From Spirochaetia bacterium (GTDB lineage Bacteria > Spirochaetota > Spirochaetia > PWKH01): a stretch of 5,495 nt of DNA. Below are positions 1 to 5,082 of this stretch, in pieces. The notes under the pieces are model-generated. The model ran no database searches. It saw only the letters and a program-made list of their open reading frames with translations, and was not told where the DNA came from. The position numbers and the translations under genes are program-made. Within the stretch, counting starts at the first letter, position 1. Each line of letters starts with the position of its first letter. Where the stretch lies: contig JAIPFU010000116.1 of NCBI GenBank assembly GCA_021736505.1, positions 1 to 5,495 of the forward strand, given 5' to 3'.

Positions 1-1
1 T

Positions 2-88
2 TCTTTTATCAAGATGTATAATTCTGAAAGACCGCATACTACGCATGGGATTAAAACCCCTGATGAAGTATATTCAGCTACAGCATAA
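2..88 (+). CDS. IS3-family transposase (OrfB, DDE integrase core), C-terminal 28 residues, 5' end outside window
   Basis: Frame 2 is open from the window edge to a TAA at 86-88 and encodes 28 residues. They include F-I-K-M-Y-N-S-E-R-P-H, then G-I-K-T-P-D-E-V-Y. This is the hallmark end of the IS3-family OrfB integrase domain (consensus F-x-x-Y-N-x-x-R-P-H...TP-x-E-V-Y), which lies just after the catalytic glutamate of the DDE triad. The protein catalyses strand cleavage and transfer at the IS ends. The stop lies about 43 bp before the presumed IS terminus, a normal arrangement. The stretch is too short to say whether the element is intact or which IS3 subgroup it belongs to. Confidence 0.8.
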   Translation, partial: SFIKMYNSERPHTTHGIKTPDEVYSATA

Positions 89-111
89 TCAAATTAATAA
101 TTCTGATTTGC

Positions 112-131
112 TGTCTTGACAAAGGGGTCCA
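112..131 (+). repeat. Putative right terminal inverted repeat (IRR) of the IS3 element
   Basis: A 20-bp segment follows the transposase stop. It ends in CCA, matching the TG...CA rule for IS3 ends, and contains TTGACA (116-121). IS3-family right ends often carry an outward -35 hexamer that forms a junction promoter in the circular intermediate. The left repeat is not in the window, so its inverted partner could not be confirmed. Confidence 0.5.
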
Positions 132-138
132 CTATAAT
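116..138 (+). promoter_or_regulatory. Possible IS-derived outward promoter elements (TTGACA ... TATAAT, spacing 11 bp)
   Basis: A perfect -35 hexamer (TTGACA, 116-121) in the IS end and a perfect -10 hexamer (TATAAT, 133-138) at the junction both point toward dctQ. They are only 11 bp apart instead of about 17, so they cannot act as a standard sigma-70 pair. The -10 might be used with a weaker upstream hexamer (TGCTGT, 109-114, 18-bp spacer). Hexamers are seen directly; activity is speculative. Confidence 0.25.
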
Positions 139-150
139 CTGCCTACAATT

Positions 151-585
151 ATGTTTATATTAATGTTCATAACATTTTTAATTCAGATAACAGCTAGATA
201 CTTCTTTGTACCAATCTTATGGACTTCAGAGCTTACTCTTCTTTGCTTTTTATGGATAATTCTCCTTGGAGCCTGTTTTGCTGAACGAAGTAGAGAAATT
301 ATTAGTTTTTCTCTGTTGTATGATAAACAAACTGAAAAAGGGAAAAGGATATTCGATATACTCTCTTGTATTTTACTAATTGTTGCTTTTTCTGTTTCTT
401 GGATTCCCTCTCTACAATTCATAATCTATATGAATTATAAAAGATCAGTTACTATGCAGTTTTTACGATACAGCTTTATATTCTTTCCTTACATGATATT
501 TCTTACAATTATGATTATCCGGTATGGATATAGACTGTACACTTTATTACGTACATCAGTGAAAGGGGATGTATCCAAATTATGA
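151..585 (+). CDS. dctQ: TRAP transporter small permease subunit DctQ, probably 5'-truncated by the adjacent IS
   Basis: DctQ is the four-helix small membrane subunit of tripartite ATP-independent periplasmic (TRAP) transporters. It supports the DctM permease in Na+-driven uptake of carboxylates or related organic acids. The 144 residues show the family pattern: end of helix 1 followed by A-R-Y-F-F (R16), then W24-T-S-E27-L at the start of helix 2, W35 and G40, and later helices near 66-90 and 107-128. Intact family members are usually about 155-180 aa with some 15-20 residues before helix 1; here helix 1 starts at the first Met. The frame stays open upstream to 67 but runs into IS DNA and has no ATG/GTG/TTG before 151. 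No Shine-Dalgarno precedes 151 (AAAGGGG at 121-127 is too far). It may be a truncated pseudogene or poorly translated. It overlaps dctM by ATGA. Substrate unknown. Confidence 0.85.
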   Translation: MFILMFITFLIQITARYFFVPILWTSELTLLCFLWIILLGACFAERSREIISFSLLYDKQTEKGKRIFDILSCILLIVAFSVSWIPSLQFIIYMNYKRSVTMQFLRYSFIFFPYMIFLTIMIIRYGYRLYTLLRTSVKGDVSKL

Positions 586-1871
586 ATTTACCTTTAATAG
601 TTCTACTAGTTGTTTTTATAACCTGTTTTCTTATAAAAATGCCAATTGCATTGGGTATGATGGTTTCTTCAATATTTTACTGTATACTCAATCCATCACC
701 GGCAGCAACCCTGGATTTAGTTGCAAATCAGTTTCTCAATCAGGTGTATGTTAAGTATGTAATGATTGCTATTCCGCTTTTCATATTCGCAGCCAAAGTA
801 ATGAACAGTGGAGGTGTAACCGATCTAATTTTTGGATGGGCAAATACGCTGGTAGGAAGATGGAAAGGTGGTTTGGGCCATGTTAATGTACTAGCATCCT
901 TGATCTTTTCAGGGATGACTGGAGCCGCTACTGCCGATGCATCAGGCCTAGGGCTGATGGAAATTGAAGCAATGCGACGAAGCGGGTATGATGACGGGTT
1001 TTCCTGTGCGATAACTGCAGGGTCTGCTACAATTGGCCCAATTTTTCCGCCCAGTATCCCGATGATCCTGTATGCTACGATGTCTGGGGTATCTGTTGGA
1101 GCACTTTTTTTAGGTGGAATAATCCCAGGTGTCCTGTTAGCAGTTTTTCTGATGTTATATGTAGCATGGATAGCTAGAAAGAGGAATTATCCGAAAGAAT
1201 TCGTAAAACACACTTTAAGAAGCTGGCTGTTGCTTACATTGAAGGCATTACCAGCACTTTTCACTCCTGTGATCTTACTTGTAGGCATTTATACTGGTAT
1301 CTTTACTCCTACTGAAGCCGGGGCGATTGCGGGAATCTGGGCAATCTCTGTATCGTTTTTAATTTATAAAACACTAGGGTGGAATAAATTATGGGATATT
1401 TTTGTAGATACAGCCAAAACGACCGGTATTATCTCTGTCCTCCTCGGTGCCGCCTTTTCATTTTCCTATATAATATCATTTGAGAAAATCCCCCAATTAT
1501 TTTCTGCTTTCCTTTTACAAGTATCAACGAATAAATACCTATTGTTAATTTTCGTGAATATATTATTCTTATTATTGGGAATGTTTATAGATACAATGGT
1601 GATGATTGTTGTATTTGTTCCTATTGTCTTACCAGTAGCAGAGGCACTTGGAATAGATTTAGTGCATTTTGGTGTAGTGATTGTATTGAACATGATGATT
1701 GGGCTTTCCACGCCACCTTTTGGCGGCCTATTATTCATTACGTCAGGAGTGTCCGGAGTACCACTGAATGAAATAATAAAGGAGATTATTCCCATCATTT
1801 TTGTTCTTATCCTCGTTCTAGTACTAATCACTTTTATTCCTCAGCTGGTGCTGCTCACAGTACCAGCCTAG
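582..1871 (+). CDS. dctM: TRAP transporter large permease subunit DctM
   Basis: DctM is the 12-helix-class channel-forming subunit of TRAP transporters, an ion-coupled secondary importer that takes substrate from a periplasmic DctP-type binding protein. The 429-residue length is typical, and the protein reads as full-length without frameshift. Family landmarks are seen in order: G-L-G-H-V-N-V at 97-103, S-G-M-T-G-A-A-T-A-D-A-S at 110-121, the I-G-P-I-F-P-P-S-I-P segment at 151-160, T-P-T-E-A-G-A at 242-248, G-M-F-I-D-T at 333-338, and G-L-S-T-P-P-F-G near 374-381. The ATG overlaps the dctQ stop (ATGA), indicating translational coupling. A weak SD (AAAGGGG, 562-568) lies about 13 nt upstream, longer than ideal. 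No dctP is found on either side; it probably lay beyond the IS. Family membership does not define the substrate (C4-dicarboxylates, sialic acid, keto acids and others are known). Confidence 0.96.
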   Translation: MNLPLIVLLVVFITCFLIKMPIALGMMVSSIFYCILNPSPAATLDLVANQFLNQVYVKYVMIAIPLFIFAAKVMNSGGVTDLIFGWANTLVGRWKGGLGHVNVLASLIFSGMTGAATADASGLGLMEIEAMRRSGYDDGFSCAITAGSATIGPIFPPSIPMILYATMSGVSVGALFLGGIIPGVLLAVFLMLYVAWIARKRNYPKEFVKHTLRSWLLLTLKALPALFTPVILLVGIYTGIFTPTEAGAIAGIWAISVSFLIYKTLGWNKLWDIFVDTAKTTGIISVLLGAAFSFSYIISFEKIPQLFSAFLLQVSTNKYLLLIFVNILFLLLGMFIDTMVMIVVFVPIVLPVAEALGIDLVHFGVVIVLNMMIGLSTPPFGGLLFITSGVSGVPLNEIIKEIIPIIFVLILVLVLITFIPQLVLLTVPA

Positions 1872-2118
1872 CCGTTTGATAAGTATAGAATAGTAGCTTT
1901 GAGAACCAGAATATTTAATTGCCTTTTTAAACGTACTCATATGTACTATTAAATCATGCAAATTAAAACATAGAAAATCGTGTCACATGCTTAGTAAGAA
2001 TTCTGAAATATTGTTTCAGTGAAAAATTTGTTAAACAGTTCATTTTACAGAATTTCATCAAAGTAAATAAGATCTTTTTAGAGATCAATGGCGATTGAAT
2101 AGCTCAGTTAAATTATTA

Positions 2119-2156
2119 CCTATTTTAGTAAAAAAGCACTATTTATCCTATTTTAG
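2119..2156. repeat. Direct repeat CCTATTTTAG, two copies 28 bp apart
   Basis: The 10-mer CCTATTTTAG occurs at 2119-2128 and again at 2147-2156. The second copy contains the stop codon of the minus-strand fragment. It could mark a rearrangement or deletion endpoint, but short AT-rich repeats also arise by chance. Confidence 0.35.
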
Positions 2157-2318
2157 GGATTGCTGAATAAGCCCCAAATTATTGGCCAATGCATCTTGAA
2201 GGCGTATATACCCATATCTACCGTCCAGATGATCAAGTGTACAGCCTTTATTAACTCCAGAAATATCGAAGCTGAAAGCAACTACATCACCAAAAACCTC
2301 CAATTTCTGTTTTGATGA
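2148..2318 (-). pseudogene. Probable decayed gene fragment (56 codons, no start), product not recognised
   Basis: On the minus strand, a frame bounded by TAA (2319-2321) and TAG (2148-2150) encodes 56 residues. It runs through V-F-G-D-V-V-A-F-S-F-D-I-S-G-V-N-K-G, then D-G-R-Y-G-Y-I-R-L, and ends L-G-L-I-Q-Q-S-L-K. There is no ATG or GTG; the only candidate start is a TTG at complement(2303) with no ribosome binding site. The composition nevertheless looks coding: a strong excess of G or A at first codon positions and few rare residues, while the antisense frames look less protein-like. I read it as the C-terminal remnant of a gene whose 5' part was deleted or mutated. The family is not recognised; an old transposase or enzyme tail is possible. 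Chance openness cannot be excluded. Confidence 0.35.
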
Positions 2319-2323
2319 TTACA

Positions 2324-2348
2324 TACTGTGATCCATGATAACACAGTA
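2324..2348. repeat. 7-bp inverted repeat TACTGTG-N11-CACAGTA
   Basis: TACTGTG at 2324-2330 and its perfect reverse complement CACAGTA at 2342-2348 are separated by 11 nt. The arrangement resembles a dimeric-regulator operator or a small hairpin. It lies directly upstream of the minus-strand fragment and about 200 nt before abiEi. The half-site spacing does not match the CRP consensus. Function is unknown. Confidence 0.35.
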
Positions 2349-2501
2349 ATATCAATAAATACACACCATGATATAAAATGATGTACATTCCGGGAAGCAT
2401 TTTTTTTCTGACTCCAGACAGTACGTTACTGATACAGCCTATTAGTTTACGAAAACATCAACGTGTGCACTATGCCCTATGTGTATAAATTTTTTATTGA
2501 T

Positions 2502-2530
2502 GTTAACTACTTTACCTAGTCGTAAGTAAC
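2502..2530. promoter_or_regulatory. Candidate AbiEi operator: imperfect inverted repeat around the abiE -35 box
   Basis: GTTAACTAC (2502-2510) and GTAAGTAAC (2522-2530) form an imperfect inverted repeat: 7 of 9 positions complementary, centres 20 bp apart, about two helical turns. The repeat brackets the -35 hexamer of the abiE promoter. In characterised AbiE operons the AbiEi winged-helix domain represses its own promoter by binding inverted repeats there, so this is a reasonable operator candidate. The match is imperfect and its function is inferred from position. A wider pair, AACATCAA (2454-2461) and TTGATGTT (2497-2504), lies just upstream. Confidence 0.35.
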
Positions 2531-2539
2531 GCGTATAAT
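2511..2539 (+). promoter_or_regulatory. abiE operon sigma-70-type promoter giving a probably leaderless mRNA
   Basis: -35 TTTACC (2511-2516; four of six consensus bases) and a perfect -10 TATAAT (2534-2539) are spaced by exactly 17 bp. The abiEi ATG starts at 2548, only 8 nt after the -10, so transcription should begin at or within about two bases of the start codon. No Shine-Dalgarno is possible in that interval, and none is seen in the DNA. Confidence 0.65.
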
Positions 2540-2547
2540 GTCATTAA

Positions 2548-3159
2548 ATGAAACAGACTACACGGGATAAAATACTAAAGATTTTCTCTGAACAATCAGG
2601 ATATGTTCGAACAAAGGATATTAAAGCTCATGGGATGCACCATATTCATCTCCAAGAGCTTCAGGACGACGGAACTATCAGAAAAATAAAACATGGTCTT
2701 TACTGTCTTTCTGATCTTCCAGATTACAGCCAGTACAGCTCGCTGAAAGAAGCTCTGTTCACTATTCCAAACGGAGTTATCTGTCTCGGGACAGCCCTCT
2801 CTTATTACGGGCTCATAACCTGGGATCCGCCCGAGATACATGTAGCAATTCCAAAAAGTCGAAAAGTGAAGCTTCCTGTTTATCCTCCAATACGCATCTA
2901 CTATTTTTCGGGGGTTTTCTATTCTACCGGGATTATGAATGAAACCATTGACTCAGGCGAGACAATACAGATATACGATAAAGAAAAAACTATCTGCGAC
3001 ATTATCCGCTATAGAAATCAAATTGGCATTGATATAATGAAAGAAGCCTTGGAGGAGTATTTAAAAAGAGATGACAGGAGTCTTAATATATTACATTCCT
3101 ATGCAAAGGAACTTAGAATCAGATCGATCCTAGATAAATATCTCGAGGTACTTCTATGA
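2548..3159 (+). CDS. abiEi: AbiEi family antitoxin / transcriptional autorepressor
   Basis: This is the antitoxin of an AbiE toxin-antitoxin and abortive-infection system. In characterised relatives the N-terminal winged helix-turn-helix represses the operon and the C-terminal domain neutralises AbiEii. The 203 residues are near the usual family length. Residues 1-58 form the wHTH (K-I-L-K-I-F near 9-13, G-Y-V-R-T-K-D-I at 18-25, wing I-R-K-I-K-H-G-L-Y-C-L-S at 44-55). Then come the AbiEi core motif G-V-I-C-L-G-T-A-L-S-Y-Y-G-L (76-89), the beta segment P-E-I-H-V-A-I-P (95-102) and Y-D-K-E-K-T-I-C-D-I-I-R (143-154), which introduces the C-terminal helices. The 2548 start is preferred because the next Met (30) would cut away half of the wHTH. 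There is no SD; the promoter -10 lies 8 nt upstream, suggesting leaderless translation. The gene overlaps abiEii by ATGA. Confidence 0.93.
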   Translation: MKQTTRDKILKIFSEQSGYVRTKDIKAHGMHHIHLQELQDDGTIRKIKHGLYCLSDLPDYSQYSSLKEALFTIPNGVICLGTALSYYGLITWDPPEIHVAIPKSRKVKLPVYPPIRIYYFSGVFYSTGIMNETIDSGETIQIYDKEKTICDIIRYRNQIGIDIMKEALEEYLKRDDRSLNILHSYAKELRIRSILDKYLEVLL

Positions 3160-4010
3160 AAGATAAGATAGCATCAATACAGGCAAGGCTAAAAAAATTT
3201 TCAAAAAATGCTGGATTGGATTTTGTGTTGACATCTCGCTTATATATGCAGGAAGGGCTGCTAAGAAGGATATCTCAATCAAAATATAAAAATTTTTTTT
3301 ACCTGAAAGGAGGGCTTCTCCTCTTTTCCCTTTCCGGTTTTACGAGTCGTCCAACTCAAGATATCGATCTGCTTGTAGTGAGGATCCCTAACGATGATGA
3401 GCATCTAAGGAAAATCTTGCTTGAAGTTTTATCGATTGAAGCAGATGATGGCCTCACTTTTACATCTCAAAGTATAGAATTTTTTGATATAACAGTGGGA
3501 GCCGAGCATCAAGGAAAACGCATAAAAGTAGCATGCTCCTTGGGGAAAATGCATACAGTGCTGAAACTTGATCTAGGTTTTGGCGATGTTATTTATCCTG
3601 GACCAGTAGAAATGGAATATCCCGAATTACTAAATAATAAGGGATTTAGAATTTATGCTTATTCATTAGAATCTGTAGTCTCAGAAAAATTTGAAGCCAT
3701 GATAGTTCTTGATGCAGCTAACAGCCGAATGAAAGATTTTTATGATATCTATAAAATCTTAACAGAAAATTACATTTCAGCAGAATCACTAAAACAAGCA
3801 ATGAAACAAACCTTTCATGCAAGGCACACTATACTTCCTGAAAATCCGGCAATTTTTTCTCCATACTTTGTAGAAAATCCTCGGAATAGGAATTTGTGGA
3901 AAGCCTATCTTAAGAGACTAAAAGGAGAGGAGCTTGCTTTCAATGTAGTGGTTTCGAAAATAAAAAACTATTTGGAACCGATTTATATAACTTTGCGTAG
4001 AGAATTATAA
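3156..4010 (+). CDS. abiEii: AbiEii family nucleotidyltransferase toxin
   Basis: This is the toxin of the AbiE pair, a member of the DNA-polymerase-beta-like (NTase) superfamily. Studied relatives cause reversible growth arrest; AbiEii binds GTP, and MenT homologues from mycobacteria add nucleotides to tRNA acceptor stems. At 284 residues it has typical length. The active-site motifs are all present: K51-G-G-L-L-L-F-S-L-S-G (phosphate-binding loop and helix), R65-P-T-Q-D69-I-D71 (metal-binding D-x-D), K137-L-D139-L-G-F-G-D, and E172...S-E-K178-F-E-A-M followed by R-M-K193-D194-F-Y-D197-I-Y. No catalytic residue appears lost, so it is probably active. Its ATG overlaps the abiEi stop (ATGA), and GAGG at 3145-3148 lies 7 nt upstream, so its synthesis is tied to antitoxin translation. 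The target in this organism is unknown. Confidence 0.94.
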   Translation: MKDKIASIQARLKKFSKNAGLDFVLTSRLYMQEGLLRRISQSKYKNFFYLKGGLLLFSLSGFTSRPTQDIDLLVVRIPNDDEHLRKILLEVLSIEADDGLTFTSQSIEFFDITVGAEHQGKRIKVACSLGKMHTVLKLDLGFGDVIYPGPVEMEYPELLNNKGFRIYAYSLESVVSEKFEAMIVLDAANSRMKDFYDIYKILTENYISAESLKQAMKQTFHARHTILPENPAIFSPYFVENPRNRNLWKAYLKRLKGEELAFNVVVSKIKNYLEPIYITLRREL

Positions 4011-4249
4011 ATAACGGTGCAGTAATACTAGAGAATAATTTTCCTGAATACAGCCTATAAAAGTAGAGAGAAAACAAATTGGCGGTCGCAAGTAAAAGCT
4101 GAAAAAGTTTTTCTTAAGTAATGCAATGAATAGAATTATTACACAATTCCGGAAAATAGTGCCGTCGCTGATGTATTTCGACTTTATATTCCTGACACCA
4201 TTGTACCTATTCTGCTGTCACGCAGAAAGCTCCTGATGCAGCATATCCA

Positions 4250-4277
4250 TTGCAGGCATAAAACTTTACTTTATAAA
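4250..4277 (+). promoter_or_regulatory. Possible promoter for the 4323-4829 gene
   Basis: TTGCAG (4250-4255, three of six -35 bases) and TATAAA (4272-4277, five of six -10 bases) are spaced 16 bp apart, predicting a leader of about 40 nt. A second -10-like hexamer, TATTAT (4285-4290), lacks a good -35. The 312-bp gap behind abiEii makes a separate promoter likely, but which hexamers are used is uncertain. Confidence 0.35.
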
Positions 4278-4308
4278 TAATTGTTATTATCTTAAAAGTG
4301 TGTTAAAC

Positions 4309-4315
4309 AAAGGAG
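4309..4315 (+). promoter_or_regulatory. Strong ribosome binding site AAAGGAG
   Basis: AAAGGAG ends 7 nt before the ATG at 4323. It is the best Shine-Dalgarno in the window, fixes the start of the 168-aa protein and contrasts with the missing SDs at dctQ and abiEi. Confidence 0.85.
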
Positions 4316-4322
4316 TTTATAT

Positions 4323-4829
4323 ATGGAAAAAAAAGAAAAAAGAGGTCTTATCGTAAAATGTGTACTATTTTTCCTTCTCGGAGGACTATTAGTATTCGCC
4401 ATAATGAGTTTTACCGTAGTCAACGACCTTAAAACTGATAACGCGGAGCTTACTGAAGCACTTGATACCTCGAGATATGAAGCAGAAAGGCTGCTTGAGG
4501 ATGCCAAGGCACAATTAGAGAGCAGCGATTACAGCGAAGCCAAGGCGACCCTCAAAATGTTGTTTGAAAACCAACCGGGATCGGAAGAAGCTGCTGAAGG
4601 AAGACAACTGCTCTTGACCGTCGAGGATAAAGAGATGGCGGCCGATAAAAGATGGGAAGCGGCATTGCCCGACATTCGAGAAGAATGGTTAAATAACATG
4701 GCGGATAGATTACGGGCAGAATCGGATGAGGAGAGAGCTGAGCTGGAAAAAAACTTGAACGAAATAATCACTGAAGAGTGGGAAGATGCCAAGAGCAAAG
4801 TTAGAGATGAATGGGCGAATGAGGATTAA
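4323..4829 (+). CDS. Single-pass membrane-anchored protein with TPR-like helices and a charged W-x10-W repeat tail; function unknown
   Basis: I do not recognise a named family. The 168 residues begin with a basic cytoplasmic stretch (K3, K4, K6, R7), then one hydrophobic helix (about 9-31) that should act as an uncleaved signal anchor with the rest of the protein outside the cytoplasm. Residues 33-65 look like a helical linker. A TPR-like helix pair spans about 53-98, with the pattern A-x2-L-L-E-D-A-K-A-Q-L then Y-S-E-A-K-A-T-L...P-G. The C-terminal 105-168 is very rich in Glu, Asp, Lys and Arg and probably helical or coiled coil. It holds a duplicated 12-mer beginning and ending in Trp (111-122 and 153-164; six identities). 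The start is secured by the AAAGGAG site. Base composition is visibly more GC-rich than the flanking spacers, so the gene is under selection rather than a chance frame. It appears monocistronic. A scaffold or envelope-associated role is conceivable but not shown. Confidence 0.85.
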   Translation: MEKKEKRGLIVKCVLFFLLGGLLVFAIMSFTVVNDLKTDNAELTEALDTSRYEAERLLEDAKAQLESSDYSEAKATLKMLFENQPGSEEAAEGRQLLLTVEDKEMAADKRWEAALPDIREEWLNNMADRLRAESDEERAELEKNLNEIITEEWEDAKSKVRDEWANED

Positions 4830-4911
4830 TAACCTCGGAAGAGAACCTCTTACTCATCTTACTACACATATACATCCGTTTTAAAATGGCGGGTGTAGCA
4901 TATCAAAAATA

Positions 4912-4926
4912 GGTGTCGAAAACGCC
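4912..4926 (-). terminator. Weak candidate terminator for the minus-strand ATPase gene
   Basis: GGTGT (4912-4916) and ACGCC (4922-4926) can pair around a 5-nt loop. Read on the minus strand, the stem is followed by TATTTTTGA, as in a Rho-independent terminator, and lies about 155 nt past the ATPase stop. The stem is short and contains a C-A mismatch on the minus strand (a G-T wobble on the plus strand), so activity is doubtful. Confidence 0.2.
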
Positions 4927-5082
4927 TCCCTCAAATTGCAGTTACTTAATCTAAAACATCTACCATGATACCGAAACCGAATGTAAGCATGTTGGCGTAT
5001 TAAACAGAGCAAAGAATCTCATTTACTAAAAAACATTTGATGAGTAGTTGAGTAGCATCATCCTTAAATAATAGCGCAAAAA

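Larger units (their letters stand above)
1..131 (+). mobile_element. Right end of an IS3-family insertion sequence
   Basis: The window opens inside an insertion sequence. A transposase C-terminus ends at 88. About 23 bp later comes a segment (112-131) with the look of an IS3-family right terminal repeat; read outward-in on the minus strand it begins TGGACCCC and continues through TTTGTCAAGACA, and IS3-family ends conventionally read TG...CA. Sequence after 131 reads as DctQ protein in frame 1, so the IS/chromosome boundary is placed at about 131. The exact edge cannot be fixed because the left end and target-site duplication lie outside the window. The family call rests on the transposase signature; the boundary is inferred. 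Confidence 0.72.
1872..2510. other. AT-rich spacer with no intact gene
   Basis: About 640 bp separate dctM from the abiE promoter. There is no ATG-started frame of convincing length on either strand. I see a start-less minus-strand frame that reads like decayed coding sequence (2148-2318), a 10-bp direct repeat (2119-2128 and 2147-2156), a hairpin-forming CTGAAA/TTTCAG pair near 2004-2020, and a 7-bp dyad (2324-2348). No hairpin plus T-tract terminator was found directly after dctM. The T8 run near 2400 has no credible stem before it. The region looks like scar tissue between two unrelated modules. Confidence 0.6.
4011..4322. other. Spacer between abiEii and the membrane-anchored protein gene
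   Basis: There is no ATG-started gene here. TAGAGAAT occurs twice (3998-4005, at the abiEii 3' end, and 4029-4036). A start-less plus-strand frame (4134-4280) is open for 48 codons but lacks a start and an RBS. I see no stem followed by a T-tract after abiEii, so its terminator is not identified. The right end holds the promoter and RBS of the next gene. Confidence 0.5.

Noticed and set aside
569..754. Alternative ATG at 569 just after AAAGGGG, giving a 61-codon frame
   Set aside because: It overlaps dctM in another frame and has no recognisable features. The SD-like run is more sensibly assigned to dctM at 582.
1466..1831. 121-codon minus-strand frame inside dctM
   Set aside because: It is the antisense shadow of the clearly coding DctM; the translation is low-complexity (Ile, Asn, Thr rich) with no RBS.
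2001..2022. CTGAAA/TTTCAG hairpin downstream of dctM as a terminator
   Set aside because: The stem is only 6 bp and AT-rich, lies over 130 nt after the dctM stop, and is followed by A-rich rather than T-rich sequence.
2182..2260. Short ATG-started plus-strand frame beginning M-H-L-E-G-V-Y near 2190
   Set aside because: It has only about 21 codons and no Shine-Dalgarno, and it is antisense to the more coding-like minus-strand fragment.
2324..2348. CRP-like site reading for TGTGA...ACACA
   Set aside because: The half-sites are not at the 6-bp spacing of the CRP consensus and the second half is not TCACA.
4134..4280. Plus-strand frame of 48 codons in the abiEii downstream spacer (contains A-D-V-F-R-L-Y-I-P-D-T-I-V-P)
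   Set aside because: It has no usable start or RBS, and a long antisense frame is also open in the same interval, so chance openness is as likely as a gene remnant. It could be searched as protein, but I do not list it as a gene.
4529..4798. Ser-rich minus-strand frame opposite the 168-aa protein
   Set aside because: Its serine and leucine richness is the expected mirror of the Glu/Ala/Lys-rich sense protein, which has a strong RBS.
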